Assembly (NCBI RefSeq): GCF_004331345.1
Contig: NZ_SJJZ01000001.1
Location: forward strand, 2,604,001 to 2,668,000
From: Kribbella soli
Lineage (GTDB): Bacteria; Actinomycetota; Actinomycetes; Propionibacteriales; Kribbellaceae
Length of the DNA stretch: 64,000 nucleotides
Reading direction: 5' to 3'
Position 1 is the stretch's first letter; every line of letters starts with the position of its first letter. Position numbers and translations under genes: made by a program. This document shows positions 33,212-41,015 of this stretch, one piece after another. The notes beneath the pieces were generated by a model that searched no databases, had not been told where the DNA came from, and saw only the letters and a program-made list of their open reading frames with translations.

Positions 33212-34099
33212 ATGCGTGACGAAACGGTATGCATTCTGTGTGCGGCGCGGGGGCCTTTCCGCTCTCGCTTCGCCAAGGACGGTTACGGTATCGCCGAGTG
33301 CCTGACGTGCGGCCTCGTTCAGCTCCAGCCCACGCCGACACCGGAAACCCTCCGTGCCCTGTACGAGACGGACTCGTACTTCGGCGGCGGGGGCTCGGGC
33401 TACTCGGAGTACGAGAGCCAGGAATCGGAGTACCTCGCAACCTTCCGGGAGGATGTCCGCCGGATCGCCGAGTTCGTCCCGTCCGGCAAGATCCTTGAGG
33501 TCGGCTGCGGCTACGGCTACTTCCTGCAGTGCGCCCTGCAAGCCGGGTACGACGCCTACGGCATCGATCTCTCACCAACTGCGATCAAGTGGGCGTCGGA
33601 GCGGCTGCCGAACCGGGTCTTCTGCGGTTTGCTGGAGGAGGTGCCGGAAATCCAGGAACAGCAGTACGACGTGATTTTCGGATCGCACCTCATCGAGCAC
33701 CTCACCGAACCGGGCGCGTTCCTCGAGCGCGCCGGCAGCCTGCTCCGGCCGGGCGGTCTGCTCGTCCTGGTAACGCCCAACATCAGAAGCGTGCTCTCGC
33801 GGGCGTCCGGCCGACGATGGGTGTCCTACAAGATCCCCGAACACGTCAGCTACTACGACCCCCGCACAATCACAGCTCTCCTGAACCGCGCCGGATTCTC
33901 CGTCCGCGCCGTCGACAGCGCCTACCAGTACTACGCACTCCCGTTCGTGGCCACCCGCATGCGTGAGCTCCTGGACCCCGTCTCCCGCCTGATCCCACCC
34001 ATCGAGCGCCTCCGCGGCCTACGAACCCGCCGAATCCGCGTCACCAGCGGCTCGATGCGAGTTATGGCAGTCCGACACGAGAAAGCCAGCAACGCCTGA
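33212..34099 (+). CDS. class I SAM methyltransferase with N-terminal zinc ribbon
   Basis: A 295-aa protein from ATG 33212 (GTG 33206 also in frame); GGGGGA lies nine bases upstream. The N-terminus has CILC and CLTC about 21 residues apart, a likely zinc-binding pair as in Methyltransf_23 proteins acting on nucleotide sugars or glycans. Motif I is ILEVGCGYGYFLQ, followed by YGIDLSPTAIKWA and LLRPGGLLVLVTPN. It may act on a cell-surface or secondary-metabolite sugar. A strong hairpin overlaps its stop. Confidence 0.87.
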   Translation: MRDETVCILCAARGPFRSRFAKDGYGIAECLTCGLVQLQPTPTPETLRALYETDSYFGGGGSGYSEYESQESEYLATFREDVRRIAEFVPSGKILEVGCGYGYFLQCALQAGYDAYGIDLSPTAIKWASERLPNRVFCGLLEEVPEIQEQQYDVIFGSHLIEHLTEPGAFLERAGSLLRPGGLLVLVTPNIRSVLSRASGRRWVSYKIPEHVSYYDPRTITALLNRAGFSVRAVDSAYQYYALPFVATRMRELLDPVSRLIPPIERLRGLRTRRIRVTSGSMRVMAVRHEKASNA

Positions 34100-34127
34100 G
34101 GGCCTCACCGTGAATGGTGAGGCCCTC
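34098..34127 (+). terminator. terminator of the zinc-ribbon methyltransferase
   Basis: GAGGGCCTCACC (34098-34109) pairs perfectly with GGTGAGGCCCTC (34116-34127) around a six-base loop. It begins inside the stop codon and could serve both converging genes. Confidence 0.85.
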
Positions 34128-34148
34128 GGCTTTCAGCTGATGGCTCGG

Positions 34149-34712
34149 TTACCACTCGTCGGCTACGCGCATTGGATGCTTGCGCAGGGAGTCTCTGAAT
34201 GCGGCGCTGCGAGGACCGACCGATCGTGTCAGGAGGAGGTCATCGGAGATCCAGGTGCTCCCATCCGTTCCGGCCAGGATCGTCGCACCGGGGGCAAGCT
34301 CCCAGCCGGCCCGACTGTAGAACTCGACAAGGTGCGGGCCACAAGTCAGGACCCCCACATCTGCTTGGCCGGCGTCGATGCGGGCAACCGCAGCGGCAAC
34401 CAGCCGTCCGGCCCAGCCCTCACCTCGAAAGGCAGGAAATGTCATCACCGCTGTCGGGCTCTGCACGACGTAGTGCTCTGCGCCAACTGAGACGGTCGTA
34501 GTGATGATCTCAAGGTGGCTGACGAGCTGGGAACCAGCCGCGTACAGCAGGTGGTGAGGCCTCAGGTCAGGATGAGAGGTCCAGTCACGGAACTGGTTCG
34601 GTCCGGTGAATCCCGCCGGCCAGATGATGCGCAGGAACGACAGTACCTGCGCCTTGAGAACCTCCGGCAGATGTTCGTCGGCACACTCGCGGAGTTCGAT
34701 GTTTGTCTGCAC
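34149..34712 (-). CDS. GNAT-family N-acetyltransferase
   Basis: A 187-aa protein from GTG 34712. The GNAT core is visible as YVVQSPTAVMTFPAFRGEGW (acetyl-CoA site region AFRGEGWAGRLVAAA) and LVEFYSRAGWELAPGA. The frame is open upstream through the tRNA fragment to 35162, but that reading crosses the element border and a terminator, so it is not coding. The ribosome site is weak, so the start is uncertain. It lies just outside the integrated element. Confidence 0.75.
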   Translation of the reverse strand: MQTNIELRECADEHLPEVLKAQVLSFLRIIWPAGFTGPNQFRDWTSHPDLRPHHLLYAAGSQLVSHLEIITTTVSVGAEHYVVQSPTAVMTFPAFRGEGWAGRLVAAAVARIDAGQADVGVLTCGPHLVEFYSRAGWELAPGATILAGTDGSTWISDDLLLTRSVGPRSAAFRDSLRKHPMRVADEW

Positions 34713-34797
34713 GTCGGCAGGGTCTGGCCTCTGGGCACGCTTCGCAACTCGTTTACGGTGCGGGATGTGCCTGCGCAGGCTGAGACGGAACGACTCC

Positions 34798-34826
34798 GGG
34801 GCGGCTCCCGGATTGGGAGCCGCCCC
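34798..34826 (-). terminator. hairpin downstream of the tRNA-Ser fragment
   Basis: GGGGCGGCTCCC (34798-34809) pairs perfectly with GGGAGCCGCCCC (34815-34826). On the minus strand it follows the truncated tRNA-Ser end, so it is probably the original host terminator of the tRNA gene, displaced by the insertion. Confidence 0.75.
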
Positions 34827-34890
34827 GGCTGTTGTCGTTCTCCCGAAGGACCGAAACCACGCTCTGACCTGCGGGTTTGTGCCTCTCAGT

Positions 34891-34949
34891 GAGTGGCGGA
34901 GGATACGAGATTCGAACTCGTGAGGGGTTGCCCCCAACACGCTTTCCAA
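34891..34949. repeat. attachment-site repeat, truncated tRNA-Ser copy
   Basis: The 59 bases from GAGTGGCGGAGG to GCTTTCCAA are identical to 39932-39990. They contain the tRNA CCA end, T-arm, variable arm and half the anticodon stem-loop, but the rest of the tRNA is missing. A further block at 34851-34874 matches 39892-39915 at 23 of 24 bases, so homology extends past the tRNA 3' end. Confidence 0.95.
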
Positions 34950-35115
34950 TTCCTCGGGATCGAGTTCGCAGGTTGTCGTTGGGGCGTTGGCCCGCGTACC
35001 CCGACCTGCCCGTGGCTGCCTGTGAACCTCTGCGAACGCCAGCGAATGAGACCAGAACTGAGACCGGCGATACTCGGTCCTCTTGCCTGCGCTACGAGTG
35101 AGGACGCCGAGCGAT

Positions 35116-35454
35116 CTACCGAACGTCGGGCTCGGCGCTCGCCCGATCAGACGATGGGACATCTCGCGCAGCGAGCGCGATTTCCTCGGCCCACGCCCAG
35201 GCCAAGCTCGAGTTACGGCGGTAGTAGGTCTTGCCGCTCGAGGTCGGCACTCGGGTGATCAGGCCGGCGCTTGCGAGGTCACGTAGCGGAGCCTGAACGC
35301 TGCTTTGTGCACGGAACCCGAGTTGCTCCGTGAGATCACTGGGGTTGATCACACCGTCACCCCTTGCGACGGCCAACATGACGGCGAGGCGATGTCGCTG
35401 TCCGAAGAGAGTCTTCGACAGCGATTGCAGCCGATCGTCGTCAGCAAAGGTCAC
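35116..35454 (-). CDS. winged-helix (ArsR-like) regulator of the element
   Basis: A 112-aa DNA-binding protein from GTG 35454. The winged-helix region is HRLAVMLAVARGDGVINPSD, LTEQLGFRAQSSVQAPLRDL, SAGLITRVPTSSGKTYYRRN. No metal-binding cysteines are present. It is divergent from the 148-aa gene, and the 57-bp gap has repeated GTTAC/GTAAC motifs that it probably binds. Confidence 0.75.
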   Translation of the reverse strand: MTFADDDRLQSLSKTLFGQRHRLAVMLAVARGDGVINPSDLTEQLGFRAQSSVQAPLRDLASAGLITRVPTSSGKTYYRRNSSLAWAWAEEIALAARDVPSSDRASAEPDVR

Positions 35455-35483
35455 TGAGCGATCGTACGTTGTTATCTATTATC

Positions 35484-35504
35484 TGTTACAGGTAACGCGT
35501 AACA
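35484..35504. promoter_or_regulatory. candidate operator of the element regulator
   Basis: GTTAC-AG-GTAAC (35485-35496) is a perfect inverted repeat, and a second GTAACA at 35499-35504 pairs with TGTTAC at 35484-35489. The site is eight bases before the ATG at 35513 and between divergent genes, and AT-rich -10-like sequence lies next to it. Confidence 0.6.
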
Positions 35505-35511
35505 TGAACCT

Positions 35512-35958
35512 ATGAAGTCAGCCCTGTTCGGTGCGTCGGATGTCCTACTGCTGGGCATCGACGCTGCCTGCGTGGCGGACGGTGGCGTTGGGTCATTCCC
35601 GAGGCGAGAGTGGGCTGTGCAGGTGCTGGCAGAGCAACTCCTGCGTGAACTGCCTCTCAACTCTTCAGCGGCAGCCGCGATGAGATGGTTCTGGGCGCCT
35701 GGTCGAGGAGTGACGACCTATCGAGTAGCGCAAGTCACTGAATGTCTCACAACCGAAGGTCGTCTGCTCCCTGTCGGTCAGGGACCTGTAGCGCGATGGA
35801 CTCTGCCGCCCGAGCGGTTGGATGTTACGTTACTTCGGCAACGCCTCACCTTATGGGAGGCGAATGGTATTGATACTGCTGCTCATCGGGCATTAGCGAT
35901 TACAGTTGCCTGGTCAAAGGCTCGGCGAGCGTCGGCTGACTCTAGCTTGGGTGCATAA
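35512..35958 (+). CDS. element protein of unknown function (148 aa)
   Basis: No family is recognised. The N-terminus (SALFGASDVLLLGIDAACVA) is hydrophobic but too mixed for a clear membrane helix. The centre (RWFWAPGRGVTTYRVAQVTE, LTTEGRLLPVGQGPVARWTL) looks like a compact alpha/beta or winged fold, and the C-terminus (TVAWSKARRASADSSLGA) is basic. The start follows the operator with almost no leader. Its last 76 bases overlap the 3' end of the convergent kinase gene, a tight arrangement implying co-evolution. Confidence 0.55.
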   Translation: MKSALFGASDVLLLGIDAACVADGGVGSFPRREWAVQVLAEQLLRELPLNSSAAAAMRWFWAPGRGVTTYRVAQVTECLTTEGRLLPVGQGPVARWTLPPERLDVTLLRQRLTLWEANGIDTAAHRALAITVAWSKARRASADSSLGA

Positions 35959-37001
35959 ATATCGTCGGCGTTCTTTCGCCAGCCCGCATTCCGTCGAACC
36001 TTTGTCGACAGGACGTAATCTCCGTTCCGCTTCTTCTTGGCAGAAACCTGAACCTGGCGCCCGGGAACATGCCGGAATGGCGCCTCCCAGACGAGTGGCT
36101 CGGTCTCTCGCCAGTCGGCGATCATTGCAGCGCTCAGGGCTTGGTCCATCTCTCTAGCGGTTTGGTATCGATTCTGCTGCGCTCGCTGGCCGGTCTTCGT
36201 AATTATTCGCCGCAGATCTCTAGGTGTCCAAACTGGCAACCGCGCGTCCTCAGCCGAAACCGGCGACATTTTACGAGACAAGCGGGACACGACATCGCTA
36301 CGTGAGTACTTCTCATAGGGCAAGGCTCCGCCGAGCAGTTCGCGAAGTATGAGAGCAAAGGGATATATGTCGCTCGCCCTAGTGAGACTCTTTGTCGTTA
36401 TCAGTTCCAGTGGGCTATAGAGAGTCGGGTTTTCGAGCGCCGGCACGGTGCCATTGGCGCCGAATTCACCAGCCAAGCCAAGATCGGCGATTTTGGCTAC
36501 CGAACTGTCTTGCATTAGTAGGATGTTACCGCTCTTGACATCGCGATGAGCGATGCCGTGGACCTCGTGGAGCTCTGCTAGGCCGCGAAGGGCGGCTTGC
36601 GTGATGCGAACGGCCTCTGTTGCAGTGAAGGTCTCGCCCGATAGAAGGGCGTCTGTGATGCTCCCGCGTGGGTAGTATTCAGTGATCAGTTCGATCACTC
36701 GAAGTGGGGCTGAAAAGCCTTTAACATTTACCGCGGCAAGCACCGAAACGACATGCTTGTGCCTGATCTTCTGCAGTGTGGCAGGTTCAGGTAGTACTTC
36801 TCCGTGATCAAGCGACGAAATGTCAAACCGCTTGCCGACGCGGTAGCAATCGAGCAACTTATCCCACCAAACGCGAACCTCATTAATCCCTTCTGGGATG
36901 CTCTTGAGGCACTCGAAGTCGAGCGACAGCACTCGTTCGCGCTCTCGTCTGGTGTGATCATCAGGGTCCGAGCTTTCGGTCAACGCATTGTGCCCCGTCA
37001 T
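35883..37001 (-). CDS. element-borne Ser/Thr protein kinase
   Basis: A 372-aa kinase from ATG 37001; the frame is open to 37055 but this ATG overlaps the upstream stop as ATGA. The catalytic loop is GIAHRDVKSGNILL, the metal loop is DLG (KIADLGLAGEF, not the usual DFG), and TLYSPLEL and SDIYPFALILRELL correspond to the APE and subdomain IX regions. The ATP-binding glycine loop is poorly conserved (the lobe begins FECLKSIPEGINEVRVWWDK), with a candidate Lys in YRVGKRF. A C-terminal 80-residue tail is unrecognised. There is no membrane segment. Element-borne kinases of this kind often act in phage defence; that role here is inference. Confidence 0.8.
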   Translation of the reverse strand: MTGHNALTESSDPDDHTRRERERVLSLDFECLKSIPEGINEVRVWWDKLLDCYRVGKRFDISSLDHGEVLPEPATLQKIRHKHVVSVLAAVNVKGFSAPLRVIELITEYYPRGSITDALLSGETFTATEAVRITQAALRGLAELHEVHGIAHRDVKSGNILLMQDSSVAKIADLGLAGEFGANGTVPALENPTLYSPLELITTKSLTRASDIYPFALILRELLGGALPYEKYSRSDVVSRLSRKMSPVSAEDARLPVWTPRDLRRIITKTGQRAQQNRYQTAREMDQALSAAMIADWRETEPLVWEAPFRHVPGRQVQVSAKKKRNGDYVLSTKVRRNAGWRKNADDIYAPKLESADARRAFDQATVIANAR

Positions 37002-37474
37002 GATGCGAGCAGCGGCACGGTCGCCCCGAAGGCTTCGGCGCCTCCGGCAGTCCAATACTTCGGCGGGCTATCCCAGCCGAAGGCAGTAGGAGATATGTGC
37101 TCGAGGTCCTTAGCTGGATGCTCGACCGCCTTGCCGATGCGCTCGGTCTTTATCTCTTCGTAGGGGATATCGAGCTCGACTCCCGCCAGCATTACGGCAC
37201 TGATCGCCAGGACACGTTCGTAAGCAGATGTGTACTTCCAGTTGGCGTGCATTCGCGTCGCTACTAGGCCGATACGCTCAACATTGTGTGTGTGGAAGTC
37301 CTGTTGCAGTCGATCCGCCAGGTCAGTTAATCGGTGGGCTTGATCCAAGCCGTCGTTGGCGAGCACTCGGATTGGCGGCTGTATCGGCAGCGACAATAGG
37401 TGCGGCTCATTGGCCTGCTCCGCGACCGCCACATAGACCTGTCCGGACTTGATGCTCACTCCAGCGACGCGCAT
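36998..37474 (-). CDS. RuvC/RNase H-fold-like protein co-translated with the kinase
   Basis: A 158-aa protein from ATG 37474 (GTG 37501 is in frame). The pattern resembles RuvC-like resolvases: a first strand VAGVSIKSGQVYVAVAEQ, a helix-strand ERVLAISAVMLAGVELDIPY, then EEIKTERIGKAVEH and YWTAGGAEAFGATVPLL. The first catalytic Asp expected in strand 1 is replaced (GVS instead of GID), so it may bind rather than cut nucleic acid. It overlaps the kinase by ATGA and may be its substrate or sensor. The fold call is tentative. Confidence 0.5.
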   Translation of the reverse strand: MRVAGVSIKSGQVYVAVAEQANEPHLLSLPIQPPIRVLANDGLDQAHRLTDLADRLQQDFHTHNVERIGLVATRMHANWKYTSAYERVLAISAVMLAGVELDIPYEEIKTERIGKAVEHPAKDLEHISPTAFGWDSPPKYWTAGGAEAFGATVPLLAS

Positions 37475-37653
37475 GCACTGATTGTGGATGCCCACGGCCA
37501 CACGCGGAAGGCTTCACGATCACCAATCTGATAACGACCGGCTCGCTCAGTCACTAGACGACATCCTGGTGAGCAAGTCGGAATGGAAATGTCGCGCAGT
37601 TTGCCGAGTCGTCTATCAGCCGAACACGCAGATCTGTTACGAGGGGCAATTCG

Positions 37654-38643
37654 GTCTACGAGGGGGCGGTCCAAAAGCACCTCATTCCCCGTATCGGCGC
37701 GCACCTCCTGGACAAGCTCGAGCCGGAACACCTCGAGCGGCTCTACTCCAACATGGAGCGTGCCGGCAGCAAGGCCGCGACTGGGCGCCAAGCCCACCGA
37801 ACGATTCGCACGGCACTTGGGGAGGTGCATCGGCGGAGGCGCATCACCAACAACCCGGCTGCAATGGCGAAGCCGCCACGGATCGACGAGGAGGACGACG
37901 AGGTCGAGCCGTACAGCGTGGCCGAGGTGCAGCTCATCCTTGACGAGGCGAAGAAGTCCCGCAACAGCAGCCGATGGGCGACCGCACTTGCGCTCGAACT
38001 GCGGCAAGGCGAGGCACTCGGGCTGATTTGGTCTGACGTCGACCTCGACAGGGGTGTGCAGAGAGTCCGCCGGGGTCGGGTGAGGCCGAAGTACGAGCAT
38101 GGTTGCGGCTCGTGCGGTCGAGCGCACGCCGGCTACTGCCCGGAGCGACGGCAGATGAGGCCGGACGTGGCCAGCACGAAATCGAAGGCCGGCCGGCGGA
38201 GCATCGGCCTGCCCGACGAGCTGGTCGAGTTGCTGCGAGCGCACAAGCTCCAGCAGGACGCCGAGCGGATCGCTGCCCGGCAGCTCTGGGAGGAAGGCGG
38301 TTGGGTGTTCGCGTAGGAGATCGGGCGACCGCTGAACCCGAACACCGACTATCACCAGTGGAAGGCGCTCCTGTCGGCTGCTGGCGTCCGCGACGGCCGG
38401 CTACACGATGCGAGGCACGCGGCCGCGACGGTGCCGCTGCTGCTCGGCGTACCGGAGCGCGCGGTGATGGGGATTATGGGCTGGCCGACAACGGCTATGG
38501 CAGCTCGGTATCAGCACATCACCGAGGCTGTCCGCCGAGACGTCGCCGACCGGGTCGGGGGCCTTTGTGGGCCGCTCCTATTTCGATTGCTGACGGATCG
38601 ACCGGTCACGCCGCAACGGGCGAGCAAAGCGATTGAACGATAA
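37654..38643 (+). pseudogene. tyrosine recombinase (integrase), 5'-truncated with in-frame amber codon
   Basis: The frame reads VYEGAVQKHLIPRIGAHLLD from 37654 (core-binding domain) and continues through the catalytic domain. Catalytic residues are recognisable: Arg in ALELRQGEALGLIWSDVDLD, His-x-x-Arg in LHDARHAAAT, Trp in MGW and Tyr in MAARYQHI. A TAG at 38314-38316 interrupts between GWVFA and EIGRPLNPNTDY, and no start codon or N-terminal arm-binding domain is found upstream. A zinc-like cluster (CGSCGRAHAGYC) is typical of actinobacterial integrases. It would have catalysed the tRNA-Ser insertion. Confidence 0.88.
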
Positions 38644-38797
38644 GGGCACTCGCCCCCGTTGACGCGACCTGCCCCGTGAACAGCGCTGTTGCTCGGTGCG
38701 ACGCAGGCCCCTGTGCCCGCGTCCCGATTGCGCGCTTTCTGTAACGCCGAGCCTTTGGCCAGCGATGTGACCCCCACAACGTGGAGGGGAATCAGCT

Positions 38798-39561
38798 GTG
38801 TCAGAACCGGCAAACGCAGGATCAGAAGGCGCATCACCGTTCGACCGGATCCGGCGGGAGGATGAGTACGGCGACGAATACTGGCTCGCACGCGAGATGC
38901 AGCCATTGATGGGGTACGACAAGTGGGACAACTTTCAGCCGGTGATCGATCGGGCGATCCGGTCATCGGAGAACACCGCTACCTACTCCGACTAGGCTTT
39001 CTCCCAGCGTCGGCAAGAAGGTATAGACGGCGCACCGCGCAGTGATTATCGGCTGAGCCGCTACGCCGCCTACCTGGTGGCGATGAACGGCGACCCGAAC
39101 AAGCCACCAGTCGCCGCAGCACAGGCCTACTTCGCGGTTCGTACCCGCGAGGCCGAGGCTGCGACAAGTAAGCCGATGGACGAGTTGGAGATGGCACGAA
39201 AGTACGTCGCTGTCCTCGAACGGCAGCAGGAGCTCACCAAGGAACTCGAGGCCGCCAAGCCGAAGGCCGGCAAATGGGATGCCTACTGTAATGCTGATGG
39301 TCTCATCGGCATGACTGAAGTCGCAGACATCCTGAGCACAACGTCCGGACCCTCACCAGTTGGCTCGTGGAAATCAACCCGTTCCGCAGGCAGGTCTCTG
39401 CCGGCGGGGGCGGTCGCAATATGCCGCGAACTGGCTACCAGAGCTCGGGTCACTTCACCGTGAAGACCGAGACCAAGAACGGGCAGGCGTTCCCTGTGGC
39501 TTACTGCACTCCCCACGGAGTGGATCTGGCTGTCGACTTCTGGGGCCACCACACCGAGTGA
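38798..39561 (+). pseudogene. DinD/KilAC-type phage antirepressor, broken by amber codon and frameshift
   Basis: GTG 38798 has GGAGGGG upstream. The BRO/DinD-like part reads FDRIRREDEYGDEYWLAREM, then a TAG at 38993-38995 after ATYSD. The same frame continues [14 protein letters not shown] and [36 protein letters not shown], and into a KilA-C domain ([15 protein letters not shown]). Near 39343 one base is missing; the +2 frame then continues [16 protein letters not shown] through PHGVDLAVDFWGHH to the stop at 39561. Homologues have Gln at or near the amber position. Antirepressors induce prophages, so this supports a phage origin. Confidence 0.82.
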
Positions 39562-39934
39562 GACACATTGTCCTGGTCCTGCCACCTTGCCTCAGGTGGC
39601 GGGGCGCATGGGCCGGGACGGATCCACCGGCGGCCGGCGGCACCAGCCGCAACCGCGGGTCCGGTCACGGTGCGCCGACCTCGTCGAGCACCCGGCCGAG
39701 CTCGTCCCGCAGCTGCCGAGCTTCGCGTCTTGGGTAGATCGGGGATCACCTCCGGCCCTACTCAGTGCTCGCCTCTAACACCTGCTACGCCCGCGCGGGC
39801 GAGGGTGCAGATCGGGCCAAATGAGACCACAGACGAAACCGGCCCGGTTGCTGATGCGACCGGGCCGGTTCTACTTCGCGCTCCGGGCGAGCCGAAACTA
39901 CGCTCTGACCTGCGGTTTCTCTACTCCGGCAGAG
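39562..39934. other. gap between antirepressor remnant and tRNA-Ser
   Basis: No intact gene is supported. On the minus strand a short frame ending near 39675 reads RREARQLRDELGRVLDEVGA and looks like the tail of a real protein, but an upstream stop limits it to about 25 codons. The segment also holds the hairpin at 39837-39870 and the flank block 39892-39915 that is repeated at 34851. Confidence 0.4.
39837..39870 (-). terminator. terminator downstream of intact tRNA-Ser
   Basis: AACCGGCCCGG (39837-39847) pairs perfectly with CCGGGCCGGTT (39860-39870). It lies 65 bp beyond the CCA end on the minus strand, inside the element, so the element supplies a replacement terminator for the tRNA gene. 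Confidence 0.75.
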
Positions 39935-39990
39935 TGGCGGAGGATACGAGATTCGAACTCGTGAGGGGTTGCCCCCAACACGCTTTCCAA
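39932..39990. repeat. attachment-site repeat within intact tRNA-Ser
   Basis: Identical over 59 bp to 34891-34949. The identity ends inside the anticodon loop region (at TTCCAA), which marks the likely crossover zone. Confidence 0.95.
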
Positions 39991-40022
39991 GCGTGCGCCC
40001 TAGGCCTCTAGGCGAATCCTCC
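39935..40022 (-). tRNA. tRNA-Ser(GGA)
   Basis: An 88-nt class II tRNA with encoded CCA. The acceptor stem is GGAGGAT with ATCCTCC, the anticodon stem is CACGC/GCGTG with loop TTGGAAA (anticodon GGA, reading UCC and UCU), the variable arm is TTGGGGGCAACCCC, and the T-arm contains TTCGAAT. It is the insertion target of the element and is rebuilt intact by the element-borne 3' end. Confidence 0.97.
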
Positions 40023-40082
40023 AAGGCGAGAGAATACCGAGGGCACGCGGGAATCCGAAATCGGGGCGTGAACGAGAAGGAG

Positions 40083-40898
40083 CTACCCGACCAGCGCCGG
40101 CGCTAGCGCGCGCCAGTGCTCGATCGGCTGGGGTCCTGTGACTCCGGTGATCACGTTGACGGCGACGTGGTCCGCGCCGGCGTCCAAGTGCTCGGTCAGC
40201 TTGGCCTTGATGTCGGCCGGACTGCCCCAGGCGGCGAGTGCATCGATCATGTGGTCAGGCAGCGAGGACAGGTCGTTTTCACTGAACCCCTGTCGCTTCA
40301 GCGAGCTGACATACCCAGGGATCGTCGTGAAGAAGCTGATGGTGTCCCGTGCGATCGCCCTGGCCTTGTCCGCGTCTGTCTCCAGTACGACGAGGTGGCT
40401 GACGGCCAGGAGCTTGTCCGGCCCCAGGACCTTCCGCGCCTCAGAGGAGTACGCCGCACTGGTCAGGAACGGGTACGCACCAGCGGACCGGTCCGCAGCG
40501 AGCTTCAGCATCCGCGGACCGAGCGCGGCGAGCACGCGATGCTCCACAGGTACGTCCAGCTCGTCCAGGTACGCGTTGAGCGTCTCGATCGGCTTGGGCC
40601 CGTGCGCCCCGCCCAGACCGACCGTGAACCGTCCCGGAGCAGATGCCTCCAAAGCGGCGTACGTCGTACTCACGTCGCCCGCGCTGTACTTCACCACCGC
40701 CAGGATCCCGCTGACGAACTTGATCGCCGTCGTCGCGCCCACCAGATCGAAGATGGTCTGCAGCCCGGGCAGCGGTCCGCCGGACAGCCAGATCGCCGGG
40801 TACCCGAGCTCCTCGGCCGCCCGCGCCGCCGCGATGGACTCCGCACTGCTGTCGAGCCCGGTCGTGATGCCGAAGGGGCCGAATTGATGATCCGTCAC
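40083..40898 (-). CDS. LLM-class F420-dependent oxidoreductase
   Basis: A 271-aa luciferase-like TIM-barrel enzyme (TIGR03620-like). Features: FGITTGLDSSAESIAAARAA, YPAIWLSGGPLPGLQTIFDL, RFTVGLGGAHGPKPIETLNA, and a C-terminal ADHVAVNVITG. Such proteins use coenzyme F420 for hydride transfer; the substrate is unknown. It is transcribed away from ffs and toward the tRNA. Confidence 0.87.
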   Translation of the reverse strand: MTDHQFGPFGITTGLDSSAESIAAARAAEELGYPAIWLSGGPLPGLQTIFDLVGATTAIKFVSGILAVVKYSAGDVSTTYAALEASAPGRFTVGLGGAHGPKPIETLNAYLDELDVPVEHRVLAALGPRMLKLAADRSAGAYPFLTSAAYSSEARKVLGPDKLLAVSHLVVLETDADKARAIARDTISFFTTIPGYVSSLKRQGFSENDLSSLPDHMIDALAAWGSPADIKAKLTEHLDAGADHVAVNVITGVTGPQPIEHWRALAPALVG

Positions 40899-41002
40899 CC
40901 ATCAAGCTTGACCCTCGCGACCGGGCCGCGCACCCCTGTTCGCTCAGAGCTCAGAGGCCGGCGAAACAGCCGGTGGATTTCGGACGCGGTGATGGGATCC
41001 CG

Positions 41003-41008
41003 TACACT
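41003..41008 (+). promoter_or_regulatory. -10 box of the SRP RNA gene
   Basis: TACACT lies eight bases before the first base of the RNA helix at 41016. The matching -35 (TTTCGG, about 40978) is weak. Confidence 0.45.
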
Positions 41009-41015
41009 CATGGCT

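Larger units (their letters stand above)
34891..39990. mobile_element. integrative element in tRNA-Ser(GGA), phage-related, decaying
   Basis: The 5.1-kb segment is bounded by identical 59-bp direct repeats made of the 3' part of tRNA-Ser. The intact tRNA is at 39935-40022 and only its 3' fragment remains at the other end, the classic result of tyrosine-recombinase insertion. Contents in order: winged-helix regulator, unknown 148-aa protein, Ser/Thr kinase, RuvC-like protein, broken integrase, broken DinD/KilAC antirepressor. The cargo is AT-richer than the host (29 of 60 bases are G/C at 36361-36420). No intact mobility gene remains, so the element is probably fixed. Confidence 0.9.

Noticed and set aside
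34713..35162. N-terminal extension of the GNAT gene up to 35162
   Set aside because: The extension crosses a terminator and the tRNA fragment at the element border, so it cannot be an ancestral coding region.
34893..35258. ORFs reading MAEDTRFELVRGCPQHAFQ at 34893 and a similar one near 39568-40011
   Set aside because: These are translations across the tRNA-Ser sequence (a well-known spurious product) and not proteins.
37456..38355. Long minus-strand ORF of 299 codons
   Set aside because: It is the antisense shadow of the integrase, whose plus-strand frame has recognisable catalytic motifs.
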